Numbered from the stretch's first letter, positions 1 to 8,394 are shown. The stretch: DNA of 13,892 nucleotides from Bacteroidales bacterium UBA1797 (GCA_002319885.1 DCFT01000027.1:93796-107687); one strand, 5' to 3'. Notes: a model not told the origin generated them from the sequence alone. Numbers and translations: made by a program.

Positions 1-26
1 GAGGTTGAGGAATGAAATCCATTCAC

Positions 27-66
27 CACAAAGGGACACAAAGGATGTCACAAAGGAACACAAAGG
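27..66. repeat. Four copies of CACAAAGG spaced 10-12 bp apart
   Basis: The octamer CACAAAGG occurs at 27-34, 37-44, 49-56 and 59-66, with starts 10, 12 and 10 bp apart, about one DNA helical turn. Related CACAAAG and CTTTGTG words reappear at 5539-5546 and 5708-5715. Short purine-rich repeats of this kind are common between genes in environmental Bacteroidota, as far as I recall. A predicted reading frame at 5-250 runs through this repeat, resembles no protein I know and overlaps the real permease start, so I do not call it a gene. Confidence 0.75.
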
Positions 67-71
67 GAAAG

Positions 72-155
72 ATTGCTTCGCTTCGCTCGCAATAACAGTA
101 AAAACGAAGCTTTTCCATAAAACGGATTTTAAGCCCCCATTGGGGGGTTTGGGGG
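72..155. repeat. Intergenic repeat-like hairpins (ATTGC..GCAAT and CCCCC..GGGGG)
   Basis: Two further repeat-like pieces lie upstream of the first permease. At 72-93, ATTGC and GCAAT flank a TTCGCTTCGCTC core, a form I recall as a dispersed intergenic element in many environmental bacteria. At 134-146, five C and five G flank the loop ATT, and a second run of five G at 151-155 could compete for the same C-run. Such a hairpin could end transcription from a gene left of the window, but no T-run follows. I see no clear Bacteroidota promoter (TTTG and TAnnTTTG) before the permease start at 201. Confidence 0.45.
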
Positions 156-200
156 TAAATCTGGAGGATACAATAAACAATAAACTACAAACGAAAGAAC

Positions 201-1469
201 ATGCTAAAAAACTATTTCAAAATATTTCTGAAAGTCGCTTCACAAAGTAAATTGTTTTCATTCCTGAGCTTATTTGGCATAAGTCTCACTATAATGTTCG
301 TCATGATTTTCAGCATGACAATATCAAAAATTACCAGCGGATCGGGACCTGAAAAAAATCTCAATGAGATTGTCTTTTGCCAGAGGGTGAAAACTAAGGA
401 AACTCACAAGGGTAAAAAGAGTGAGGGTTATAGTGTTGCATCCGTAAGCAAAAGGCTCAGTGAAGAACATCTCAAAAAAGCGAAGAGTGCAGATATCATT
501 TCAATGTACTCCGGCCCTGTTCCATGGGAATTCATCTTTAACGGAAAATACCAGAATAAGCTTCAGAACCATACTGATGCTGAATACTGGAAAATTTTTA
601 ACTACAAGTTTCTTCAGGGAAGACCATATAATGCAGAAGAGGTTACAAATGGCATCAATCTGGCTGTTATCACTAAATCGTTAAAAGAACTGCTTTTTGG
701 TAATGAGGAAAATGTACTTGGCAAGACGATTAAATATACATCTATGAATCTGGTTGTTACAGGCGTAGTTGAGGATCCGCCAAAAACGGATCAGAATGCA
801 ATTGGTGATCTATATTTTCCTTATACTATTATGAAAGGCGACGACTTTGATGATTACATTGGTGGATATAAGGTTGCATTTAAAAGTTCCACGAAAAAGT
901 TTAAACTTATAAGAAAAGAAGTTCAGGATATGGTGTCCCGAATTGACGCAGCTGATACATCACGTGCAATATTTCTTTCAGGACCATACACACAAATTGA
1001 AAAAATGATGGTTGGATATGGAGACCCCGAAGATTACGCGAAAGGAACCAGCCTCTTAAAATATCTGATGATGGCCCTTGCCTTCATCCTTCTTCCTGCA
1101 ATTAATCTGATGGCTTTGAACTTCGCCCGTATCCATGAAAGAGGAGAAGAAATAGCTGTCAGAAAGTCATTTGGAGCAGCCAGCAGAGTGTTAAGGGGAC
1201 AGTTTTTATTCGAAAATATCCTAATGACACTGGCTGGCGGATTAATTGGAATCATCCTATCATATATAGTAGTAGCCCTTCTGGGAAATAGTCTTTCACT
1301 CAGTATAGATTTCATGAATAACGTTCCCTTGTCCTTTTCGTTTAATTTCACAGTATTTGCCGGTGCCCTTACAGCGTGTCTGATTTTTGGGCTTCTCTCA
1401 GGTTTTCTGCCGGCTGTAAGACTATCGAGGATGAAACCAGCTGTTTATCTGAAAGGAGGTGAGTTATGA
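201..1469 (+). CDS. ABC transporter permease, FtsX/MacB type (first of pair)
   Basis: This is a membrane subunit of a MacB/FtsX-type ABC system, 422 residues long. An N-terminal helix spans about residues 18-39. A large extracytoplasmic domain follows (about 45-280), resembling the MacB periplasmic core. Three C-terminal helices (about 286-308, 336-361, 376-400) form the FtsX domain. The cytoplasmic signature RGEEIAVRKSFGA (314-326) after the second helix is typical of FtsX-like permeases and marks the coupling segment for the ATPase. The ATG at 201 is preferred because it places the positively charged MLKNYFK stretch just before the first helix; no Shine-Dalgarno sequence precedes it. The stop overlaps the next permease start (ATGA), so the two are probably translated together as a heterodimer. 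MacB-like systems use ATP hydrolysis for mechanical work across the envelope, often efflux. The substrate is unknown and no ATP-binding subunit is encoded here. Confidence 0.9.
   Translation: MLKNYFKIFLKVASQSKLFSFLSLFGISLTIMFVMIFSMTISKITSGSGPEKNLNEIVFCQRVKTKETHKGKKSEGYSVASVSKRLSEEHLKKAKSADIISMYSGPVPWEFIFNGKYQNKLQNHTDAEYWKIFNYKFLQGRPYNAEEVTNGINLAVITKSLKELLFGNEENVLGKTIKYTSMNLVVTGVVEDPPKTDQNAIGDLYFPYTIMKGDDFDDYIGGYKVAFKSSTKKFKLIRKEVQDMVSRIDAADTSRAIFLSGPYTQIEKMMVGYGDPEDYAKGTSLLKYLMMALAFILLPAINLMALNFARIHERGEEIAVRKSFGAASRVLRGQFLFENILMTLAGGLIGIILSYIVVALLGNSLSLSIDFMNNVPLSFSFNFTVFAGALTACLIFGLLSGFLPAVRLSRMKPAVYLKGGEL
1453..1460 (+). promoter_or_regulatory. Strong Shine-Dalgarno sequence before the second permease
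   Basis: AAGGAGGT lies 5 nt before the ATG at 1466, inside the last codons of the upstream permease (Lys-Gly-Gly-Glu-Leu). A perfect anti-SD match stands out because the other starts in this window lack one, as is usual in Bacteroidota. It supports the start at 1466 and coupled translation. It could also be incidental to the Lys-Gly-Gly codons. Confidence 0.6.
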
Positions 1470-2674
1470 TACGCTTGTTTTTTAAAACTTTATGGAATAA
1501 CAAACGAAGAAATATCCTGGTCTTTATTGAATTGTTCATGATATCGTTTGTCCTGGTTAACCTCACATTGTATCTGGTAAGTATGTACTCTATTTATCGT
1601 ATCAAGAATTGTTATGATGCTCATGATGTTATCCTAATAGATATAAACAAAAAAAATCCTGAATCTGAAAAAATTGCCGAGGTATCATTTCAGAATCTTA
1701 AAAAAGTGCTCGCTTCCAATTCATTCGTTGAGTCAGTATCTATCAGCACCAATGCTGTTCCTTACAATTACAGCATTAGCACAACCGGTTTCAATTACGA
1801 TAGTGTTGAGATAGGTTTTGCAAACCGCGAAGTTGATATAGATTATGGAAGAGTAATGAAAATAATCCCCCTGAAAGGGAGATGGTTCAATGAAACAGAT
1901 TTGGGAAAAGCCGTACATCCTATAGTAATCACTAATGAAGTCAGTGAAAAATATTTTAAAGGCAACGCAGTGGGTGAAAGAATATACGAAAAAGACGGGA
2001 GGTCTGGCAAAGTAACAAATTATGAAATTATCGGTGTTGTTGACAGATTTAAGCGAAATGATATTGAAACACCTTACCCAGCAGCATTTATACTGAAGGA
2101 TTCTGTTAAGGCAGGTTCAAGCTGGCAGACTTCAGTTCTTATCCTGACAAAAGAGAATAAAACCAGCGATATGCTGGCCAGTGCTGAAAGCCAGGTATAT
2201 TCCACGCTTAACCCTGAAAGCTGGACTATCACCAGTCTCAATTCTCTTGATAATATGCGCCTGCAGGTGAATAATGAGAATTATCAGAGGAATTACCTGA
2301 CAGTTATACTTGCATTATTTGTTGTAATCAATATTTTTCTTGGCACGATCGGTATTTTATGGTATAATACCAATCTAAGGATCCATGAAATTGGCATTAA
2401 AAGAGCACTCGGGTCAACAGGAAAAGGAATAAAACGGCTGCTTGTAACTGAAAATATGGTAATTGCCGGGGTGGGACTATTAATCGTTCTCCTGATTGTA
2501 CTGCAAATGCCAATGCTTGTCAATTATAGAGGAGACTCGCTTGAACCTGGAGTGTTGTCAAGTTCCATTGCAATAAGCGTAGTATCTATGATTATTCTTG
2601 TATTTTTAAGTACATGGATTCCGGCAACGATAGCTTCAAAAATACGTCCGGCTATTGCCCTGAAGACAGAATAG
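1466..2674 (+). CDS. ABC transporter permease, FtsX/MacB type (second of pair)
   Basis: This second permease is 402 residues long and has the same plan as its upstream neighbour. Basic residues (KTLWNNKRRN) precede a first helix at about 17-40. An extracytoplasmic domain of roughly 230 residues follows, then the FtsX domain with three helices (about 276-298, 324-345, 370-392). The cytoplasmic signature IHEIGIKRALGS (306-317) is the FtsX-family coupling motif and is closer to the canonical EIGIRRALGA form than that of the first permease. The two extracytoplasmic domains look diverged, which suits a heterodimer with distinct halves. The start overlaps the preceding stop by 4 bp. The stop at 2672-2674 is 19 bp before the response regulator gene, so the transporter and two-component genes are probably one operon. 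The transported or sensed compound cannot be inferred. Confidence 0.9.
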   Translation: MIRLFFKTLWNNKRRNILVFIELFMISFVLVNLTLYLVSMYSIYRIKNCYDAHDVILIDINKKNPESEKIAEVSFQNLKKVLASNSFVESVSISTNAVPYNYSISTTGFNYDSVEIGFANREVDIDYGRVMKIIPLKGRWFNETDLGKAVHPIVITNEVSEKYFKGNAVGERIYEKDGRSGKVTNYEIIGVVDRFKRNDIETPYPAAFILKDSVKAGSSWQTSVLILTKENKTSDMLASAESQVYSTLNPESWTITSLNSLDNMRLQVNNENYQRNYLTVILALFVVINIFLGTIGILWYNTNLRIHEIGIKRALGSTGKGIKRLLVTENMVIAGVGLLIVLLIVLQMPMLVNYRGDSLEPGVLSSSIAISVVSMIILVFLSTWIPATIASKIRPAIALKTE

Positions 2675-2693
2675 TTTAGTACTTTCGTCACCA

Positions 2694-4070
2694 ATGATAA
2701 AATCATACCGCATATTAGTTTGTGATGATGATGATGCCGTAAGAAGTTCCCTCGGATACTTATTGAGTAAAGCCAGTTATACGCCATTCTTTGCCTCAAA
2801 ACCGGAAGATATTAAAAAGTATGTCGAAGAAACTGACTTCGCCGTTGTGCTGCTTGATATGAATTTCTCGTTGTCGATAAACGGTGATGAGGGAATTGAA
2901 CTTCTGAAAAGAATAAAAATCCTTAAACCCTCCGTACCAGTAATTCTTATCACTGCCTGGGGCTCAGTTGAGCTTGCTGTTAAAGGCATAAAACTTGGCG
3001 CATCTGATTTTGTTACCAAACCCTGGAATAATGTTCAATTACTTAAGATAATTGAAACATCTATAAGCTTGTCAGATAATGTCGGTTCAGTTGATAATCA
3101 CCAGACCAGTTCATATAAATCCGAAAGACCCACTGAATTCGAGTCTATTATCGGTAACGATCAAAAACTGATTGATATTCTTGACGTTATAAAAAGAGTT
3201 GCAGCAACACATGCTCCTGTCTTAATAACTGGTGAAAGTGGAACCGGGAAGGAGTTGATTGCTTCTGCAATTCATCAATTCAGCACAAGGAAGGATAATC
3301 CGTTCGTCAAAGTTAACCTGGGGGGGATACCAGCAAGTCTCTTTGAATCGGAAATGTTCGGTTATAGGAAAGGTGCATTTACAGATGCCAAAAGCGACCA
3401 CACAGGCCGGTTTGAAAAAGCAAACAGAGGTACTATTTTCCTTGATGAGATAGGTGATCTTAATTTTACTTCCCAGGTAAAATTACTTAGGGTACTGCAG
3501 GATCAGACTTTTGAACGCCTTGGGGACCCCAACAGCATTACTGTTGATGTGAGAATCCTGTCCGCCACAAATCATAATCTTTACTCACAGGTAAAGAAGG
3601 GATCATTCAGAGAAGACCTGCTGTATCGTATTAATCTTATTCAGATCGAAGTACCTCCTCTACGTAATAGAATAGGCGACATACCTGTCCTTGCAGAGTA
3701 TTTTATTAACAATGCAGTAAAAGCTTATTCGCTACAGAAAAAATCATTGTCCAGGGCAGCAGCTGAATGGCTTTGCGAACAAATCTGGCCCGGAAATGTC
3801 AGGGAACTGAAAAACATAATTGAGAGAAGTCTGTTGCTTACAAAAGGTGACCAAATTAATCCTGAAGATTTTATTACAGCACAGCTCCCGGGTAAAATTC
3901 CTGAAAACTCATCACATACTCTGGATGAAATGGAGAAACAGATGATCATCAGCACGATTGAAGAATGCCGGGGTAATCTGTCAAGGACAGCAGAAAAGCT
4001 TGGTATAGGCAGGGCCACATTATACCGGAAAATGGAAAAACACGGAATACAAACAGAAAAGAATGAGTAA
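2694..4070 (+). CDS. Sigma54-dependent response regulator, NtrC/NtrX family
   Basis: This 458-residue protein has the three standard parts of an NtrC-type activator. The receiver (1-125) has the acidic cluster D11-D14, the predicted phosphoacceptor D55, T87 and K109. The AAA+ domain (about 148-385) has Walker A GESGTGKE (180-187), Walker B IFLDE (248-252, with D251 and E252) and the sigma54-contact loop GAFTDA (227-232). The C-terminus carries a Fis-type helix-turn-helix (about 427-452, GNLSRTAEKLGIGRATLYRK). The family binds enhancer sites, and phosphorylation drives oligomerisation and ATP-dependent opening of sigma54-RNA polymerase complexes. The loop has Asp where the textbook GAFTGA has a second Gly; I recall this variant in many Bacteroidota regulators. 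The partner kinase follows with an 8-bp overlap. The likely targets are the adjacent permeases or related transporters, but I found no well-spaced sigma54 promoter in the window. Confidence 0.95.
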   Translation: MIKSYRILVCDDDDAVRSSLGYLLSKASYTPFFASKPEDIKKYVEETDFAVVLLDMNFSLSINGDEGIELLKRIKILKPSVPVILITAWGSVELAVKGIKLGASDFVTKPWNNVQLLKIIETSISLSDNVGSVDNHQTSSYKSERPTEFESIIGNDQKLIDILDVIKRVAATHAPVLITGESGTGKELIASAIHQFSTRKDNPFVKVNLGGIPASLFESEMFGYRKGAFTDAKSDHTGRFEKANRGTIFLDEIGDLNFTSQVKLLRVLQDQTFERLGDPNSITVDVRILSATNHNLYSQVKKGSFREDLLYRINLIQIEVPPLRNRIGDIPVLAEYFINNAVKAYSLQKKSLSRAAAEWLCEQIWPGNVRELKNIIERSLLLTKGDQINPEDFITAQLPGKIPENSSHTLDEMEKQMIISTIEECRGNLSRTAEKLGIGRATLYRKMEKHGIQTEKNE

Positions 4071-5373
4071 AAAATGGACACTGATATGGCTGACGTTCGT
4101 ATATTCTCTGTTCCTTGTGCTGGCTATATATTCTTTCCATAAAAATAACCCGATTCTTCTTATCACTTCCGAATTTACGATACCAGTATTGTATGGAATT
4201 ACAATATGGATGATGATGAGGTCACTCAAGCCTATCAACAGTATCGGAAGAAGCCTTAATCTGCTTAAAGAGGGAGATTTTAATATAACTCTTGTTAAAA
4301 CAGGAAACCGCGATATAGATAATATTATCGACGTATATAATTCGATGATTAATCGTTTGCGCGAGGAGAGGCTATCTGTAAGGGAAAAGAATCATTTTCT
4401 GGATCTGTTGATTGAATCATCGCCTCTCGGAATCCTAATTATGGACATGGATGACAGGATAATGGAAATAAATAAAGCTGCGACAAAATTCCTTGGCATT
4501 AAAGAGGAAAGCTTTAAAGGAAAATACCTTACTGAACTTAAAAGCAATCTTTCTGTTGAAATTGCGAAGATAGCATATGAAGAAAAACAATTAATAGTTC
4601 TGGCAGATGGTCAGAAATATCTTTGTCATAAATTATTTTTTATGGATCATGGATTCAAGCATCCTTTCTATTTAATAGAGGAATTCACTGAAGAAATAAA
4701 AAAAGCGGAAAGAGAGGCTTATGGAAAACTGATCAGAATGATGGCTCATGAAGTAAATAATACTGTCGGGTCAGTAAACTCAATAATGACAAGCATCCAG
4801 TCAAATCCTGAAACATTTTCAGTAAATGAAAAGGATGATATAATCAGAATTCTTGGTGTTGCAATACAACGCAACTACCAGATGAACAGATTCATGCAGA
4901 ACTTTTCAAATGTTGTTAAACTGCCGGCACCTGATAAGGAAGAAATGGATCTTAATGGTTCATTATCGGTGGTTATCGAATCATTTGATGGCGAACTGAA
5001 AGAAAAAAATATTGCTGTAGAAGTGAATCTTGAGAACTCAATACCATTGATAAATGCGGACAGGAGCCAGATGGAGCAAGTCTTTCTTAACATTATCAAG
5101 AACTCGAAGGAAGCAGTACCTGTAAATGGGCATTTGAAAATAACAACTCAGAAAAATCCAGTAACTGTAATATTCGATGACGATGGTACGGGATTATCAA
5201 AGGAAGTTTCGGAAAAATTATTTACACCATTCTTTTCTACAAAACCTGGCGGACAGGGGATTGGTTTGACTCTTGTCCAGGAGATACTTACTAATCATGG
5301 ATTTTCGTTCAGCTTCAGGAACAAAGAAAACGGGGGAACAGAATTCAGAATAATTTGTAGTAACCATCAGTAA
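4063..5373 (+). CDS. Membrane sensor histidine kinase (HAMP-PAS-HisKA-HATPase), NtrY-like
   Basis: This is the cognate kinase of the preceding regulator, 436 residues. Two helices (about 7-26 and 31-52) are joined by only a few residues, so there is virtually no extracytoplasmic sensor domain. A HAMP-like segment (about 53-106) and a PAS domain (about 108-200, containing GILIMDMDDRIMEINKAA) follow. The HisKA box is MMAHEVNNTVGS with the predicted phospho-His at H229. The HATPase domain has the N box LNIIKNSKEA (N347), G1 DDDGTGL (373-378) and the F/G2 stretch FFSTKPGGQGIGL. All catalytic residues appear intact, so it should autophosphorylate and transfer to D55 of the regulator. The ATG lies within the regulator's last codons (ATGAGTAA), indicating coupled translation. 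The signal may be sensed in the membrane, through the neighbouring permeases, or by the cytoplasmic PAS domain. NtrY-like is a family-level label and does not imply nitrogen control. Confidence 0.95.
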   Translation: MSKKWTLIWLTFVYSLFLVLAIYSFHKNNPILLITSEFTIPVLYGITIWMMMRSLKPINSIGRSLNLLKEGDFNITLVKTGNRDIDNIIDVYNSMINRLREERLSVREKNHFLDLLIESSPLGILIMDMDDRIMEINKAATKFLGIKEESFKGKYLTELKSNLSVEIAKIAYEEKQLIVLADGQKYLCHKLFFMDHGFKHPFYLIEEFTEEIKKAEREAYGKLIRMMAHEVNNTVGSVNSIMTSIQSNPETFSVNEKDDIIRILGVAIQRNYQMNRFMQNFSNVVKLPAPDKEEMDLNGSLSVVIESFDGELKEKNIAVEVNLENSIPLINADRSQMEQVFLNIIKNSKEAVPVNGHLKITTQKNPVTVIFDDDGTGLSKEVSEKLFTPFFSTKPGGQGIGLTLVQEILTNHGFSFSFRNKENGGTEFRIICSNHQ

Positions 5374-5742
5374 TACTGCAACTGGATCAATACGCTGGCA
5401 CCGAATTGCAATCTGTGCCATGATTTATTTAATTTTAATGAAACACCAAATGAAACTGACTTTTTGAATTATTGCGTAGATAAGAATACCTGGCAAGTGG
5501 AAAACGAAAATAGAAATCCCAAAAAATAACCTTAAAGAACACAAAGACAACCTACGCTACCCAATTCGCTAAAACTTCGTTGGTCAAAGAATGCTGCGGT
5601 GGTTGAAAAAGGCTCTAGGGCCACAAAATCAAAGAGAGGCACAGATTGCGCCTCTCTCCAGATTCCCATTTAACTCTAAAATTCCCCTTTGTGATTTTTA
5701 TATTATTCTTTGTGTCCTTCGTGATCAAAGGATTTAATGTCT
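5374..5742. other. Gene-free convergent intergenic region (369 bp)
   Basis: This stretch separates the 3' ends of the histidine kinase (+) and the DUF5916 gene (-). I see no credible coding sequence and no RNA gene. It holds a short inverted repeat of CACAAAG type (ACACAAAG at 5539-5546, CTTTGTGT at 5708-5715) and an 8-bp hairpin described separately. A TGGCAC..TTGC-like string on the minus strand near 5405-5420 is two bases short of sigma54 spacing. The region probably serves transcription termination from both sides and otherwise holds repeat debris. Confidence 0.6.
5611..5657 (-). terminator. Possible terminator for the DUF5916 gene (8-bp perfect hairpin)
   Basis: AGAGAGGC (5633-5640) pairs perfectly with GCCTCTCT (5650-5657) around a 9-nt loop. 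Read on the minus strand, about 85 nt after the DUF5916 stop, the stem is followed by a moderately T-rich stretch, a small GGCC..GCC element (5611-5622) and then five T. No T-run follows in the plus direction, so it suits the minus-strand gene better. It is not a textbook intrinsic terminator because the T-run is distant. Confidence 0.4.
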
Positions 5743-8394
5743 CTATAACGCAAACCAATACGAAAACTTAATCAGGAATATATTATGAGGTACTATCCTA
5801 AAAAGATCTTTCATGTCATTTCCATAAGTAAACATGCCATTAGTATCTGTGCTGGTCCTGCCTTGTGACCAAACCAGGTATAAAGTCGATCCGGGCAGGT
5901 ATTCCCATCTGACAACCAGGTTAGAACGGAATTGTCTGAAATTGAAATCAGGATTTCCAAAGGAATAGGTTCCACCATCATTTACATTATAGGTACTACT
6001 TGATTGATCGTACATGAGTTCGGCTGGCGTAAAGTTGTAAAATCTTTCTTTGAAGGTATTTGCATCTGTTTGGGTGATCTTCTTGAAAGCAGAATACTTT
6101 CCCGCTGAAATAAAAGGTTGACCATAATACTCAATACTTAACTCGGGATTAATTGTATAGTTTACTCTGAAGGTGAAATACAAAGTCTTCTGGTCTAATT
6201 TACCAAAAAGATATGTAAGATCCGTGCCAGAGCCGATTGTACTGACATACTGCAGTTCAGTGTTCTGAATGCTGTAATCAGGTTCAAAAGAAATTGAAAC
6301 AGAGTTGGTTGGTCTGTAATAGATTCCTGCCCAATATTCATGTGATCTGTTGCTCAATGCATCACCTGTACCATGATAGTTGCCCAAATTGAAGGAGAGT
6401 TTTTTGGAGTGGTCAGTATTGAGGTTCAAACTGAAACTCTGGTTTCCGGGCATAATAATTGAAGGACCACCCCGTAATAATGTTGTAGAAATATTTTCAC
6501 TTTGTCTGTTGAACTGTCCATTGATCTGCCATTTATTTTTAAACTGGGCGTTAAAATTGGTATTGTAATTTCTTGAAAGGAGAGTACCTGAGAAATTAAA
6601 GTACATCCAGTAATTTGTATTAAGATAGAAATTATTGAATATCCAGAACGGGTTTCGTAAGTAATAAGCCATCCAGTTGCCCTGATAAATTACATCTGAG
6701 TATCTCATATAGCCTATATCGTTGAACTCAAGTCCCGGTGAGCGTACAATTACGCATGTTTCAAACTGCAGTCTTTTCTTACTCGATTTACCGAATTTGA
6801 CCGTTCCTCCATAACCCGGAAGTGATGTGAGTGTTGAATCAACAGAAAGATATTTTGCGTCGGGCCTCTGATAATAGCGGGCCGATGAAGTTTGTGTTTC
6901 AGTAATTGAGCGGGTTGAACCTTTGACATCGCTGAATTCAGCATTTCCCGCTAAATACCATGTTCTCTCTTTCCAGTTGTGCTGAAAGTCTATTCCGGCA
7001 GTATAAGCTGATTTGTGAAGAAAATCGAGGTTGGCCGATTTTATATCTCTGTTCACTGATGTAAACATGGCGCCTAAAATTGTCTGGCCTTTATTGAAAT
7101 CCTGCTGAACTCTTCCTACAAAATAATTTGTCAGAGGCTCTACAGTCTCTTTTCGCCTGTATCCCGAACTATCTATCAGAGCATCTTCTCTGGATGTCAG
7201 ACTTTCAAGAATACCGACAGAAAGTCCCTTCTTAGTTTTTCCTGATAACTTCATTGCGCCAAGAATAGTTGTAGACTCTGGCATTTTAACGTGCGCCCCG
7301 TCTCCAACTGAAGGATAATACTGAGGATATCTTCCAATCCTACGGGAGTAGAACAGATTGTCTGAATACATGTTATGGATGACTATTGTCTGATCAGGCA
7401 TAAACTGATAGATATTCTGACCTTCTATAAAGAATGGACGTTTTTCAGAAAAGTATGATTCAAAAGCTGTAAGATTAACTTCCGATGGATCGGCTTCAAC
7501 CTGTCCAAAATCAGGATTAATGGTAAAGTCAAGTGTAAAATTATTGGAAAGACCTATTTTACCGTCAAGTCCTGCAGATAGTTTCGAAAATTTACCCGTA
7601 TTAAAAGGATCTCCTTCAATTTTTTGAAATCTTTCGGTGCGTGCTACCGTATAGGGCATTAATTCGATCTGGGGTTTAGGCTTTATGTTATCGATGCCAT
7701 ATAATTCACCAAATAAATGAATTACACCCGGTGATCCTTTTGGAATATATTGCCATTGAGAACGCTCCTGCAGACGGTAAATTGAACGGGTAACCTGAAG
7801 TCCCCATGTCTGGGTACTGCTCTTATCGAAACGAAGCTGACTTAAAGGAATTTTCATTTCAGCACACCATCCTTTATCATCAACTGAGGTCTTCATATAC
7901 CAGACCGGATTCCAGTTGTCATCCTCATTCTGCCCATCATCTGACATAGCTGCATCGCTTTTTGCTCCTGAAGCCGAAGCAGAAAACAGGAAATCCGTCT
8001 GCTTGTCGAAGTGACTGTCAAATTCAACAAATATCATATCGCCGCTGAAATTATCTCTGCGCGACATTATTTTACTTATCTTATCAGGAACAGTATCATA
8101 ACAACGGACAAACATATAGATGTTATCATTATCGTAAAGTATCTTAAAAGCTGTCTGTTGCGATGGAGGTTTGTTTTCCACCGGCTGTGACTGAGTAAAA
8201 TCGGATGTCCATTCCACAAGATTCCAGCAATCGTCATTCAAAAGGCCATCAATAACCGGGGCGGTTTTTGTGAAAGCCGTCTTATATGTCCTTTTCACAA
8301 CAATAGTCGAATCATTAGTATGAGCATAAACACCAGTAAACAGAAAAATTAATATCAGGCTGGTAAGAATTTTATTTAAAAAGACGGATTTCAT
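5743..8394 (-). CDS. DUF5916 outer-membrane protein with CBM9-like N-terminal domain
   Basis: This 883-residue exported protein begins with a signal peptide (MKSVFLNKILTSLILIFLFT, cleavage near residue 24 after VYA). A CBM9-like beta-sandwich follows (about 35-220), recognisable by APVIDGLLNDDCWN and DNIYMFVRCYD. The DUF5916 region then contains LDFTINPDFGQVEADPSEV and SEKRPFFIEGQNIY, which are hallmarks of the family. The last roughly 400 residues alternate polar and aromatic residues in short strands rich in Tyr, Phe and Asn, and the chain ends in FSYWFAL. That is what an outer-membrane beta-barrel with a C-terminal aromatic residue looks like. Family members are widespread in Bacteroidota and their biochemical function is not established; the CBM9-like fold suggests, but does not prove, carbohydrate or polymer binding. 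It lies 202 bp downstream of the second DUF4097 gene on the same strand, so co-transcription is possible but uncertain. No SusC/SusD or glycoside hydrolase genes accompany it. Confidence 0.9.
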   Translation of the reverse strand: MKSVFLNKILTSLILIFLFTGVYAHTNDSTIVVKRTYKTAFTKTAPVIDGLLNDDCWNLVEWTSDFTQSQPVENKPPSQQTAFKILYDNDNIYMFVRCYDTVPDKISKIMSRRDNFSGDMIFVEFDSHFDKQTDFLFSASASGAKSDAAMSDDGQNEDDNWNPVWYMKTSVDDKGWCAEMKIPLSQLRFDKSSTQTWGLQVTRSIYRLQERSQWQYIPKGSPGVIHLFGELYGIDNIKPKPQIELMPYTVARTERFQKIEGDPFNTGKFSKLSAGLDGKIGLSNNFTLDFTINPDFGQVEADPSEVNLTAFESYFSEKRPFFIEGQNIYQFMPDQTIVIHNMYSDNLFYSRRIGRYPQYYPSVGDGAHVKMPESTTILGAMKLSGKTKKGLSVGILESLTSREDALIDSSGYRRKETVEPLTNYFVGRVQQDFNKGQTILGAMFTSVNRDIKSANLDFLHKSAYTAGIDFQHNWKERTWYLAGNAEFSDVKGSTRSITETQTSSARYYQRPDAKYLSVDSTLTSLPGYGGTVKFGKSSKKRLQFETCVIVRSPGLEFNDIGYMRYSDVIYQGNWMAYYLRNPFWIFNNFYLNTNYWMYFNFSGTLLSRNYNTNFNAQFKNKWQINGQFNRQSENISTTLLRGGPSIIMPGNQSFSLNLNTDHSKKLSFNLGNYHGTGDALSNRSHEYWAGIYYRPTNSVSISFEPDYSIQNTELQYVSTIGSGTDLTYLFGKLDQKTLYFTFRVNYTINPELSIEYYGQPFISAGKYSAFKKITQTDANTFKERFYNFTPAELMYDQSSSTYNVNDGGTYSFGNPDFNFRQFRSNLVVRWEYLPGSTLYLVWSQGRTSTDTNGMFTYGNDMKDLFRIVPHNIFLIKFSYWFAL

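Noticed and set aside
5..250. 81-codon open reading frame across the repeats
   Set aside because: It consists of repeat-derived sequence, resembles no known protein and overlaps the well-supported permease start.
4001..4016. Possible sigma54 promoter before the kinase gene (TTGG-N10-GC)
   Set aside because: The spacing fits, but the -12 part lacks the TTGC form and the site lies in the conserved helix-turn-helix codons of the regulator.
5405..5420. Minus-strand sigma54-like string (TGGCAC then TTGC)
   Set aside because: The GG and GC elements are 8 nt apart instead of the strict 10 nt, and it does not precede any gene.
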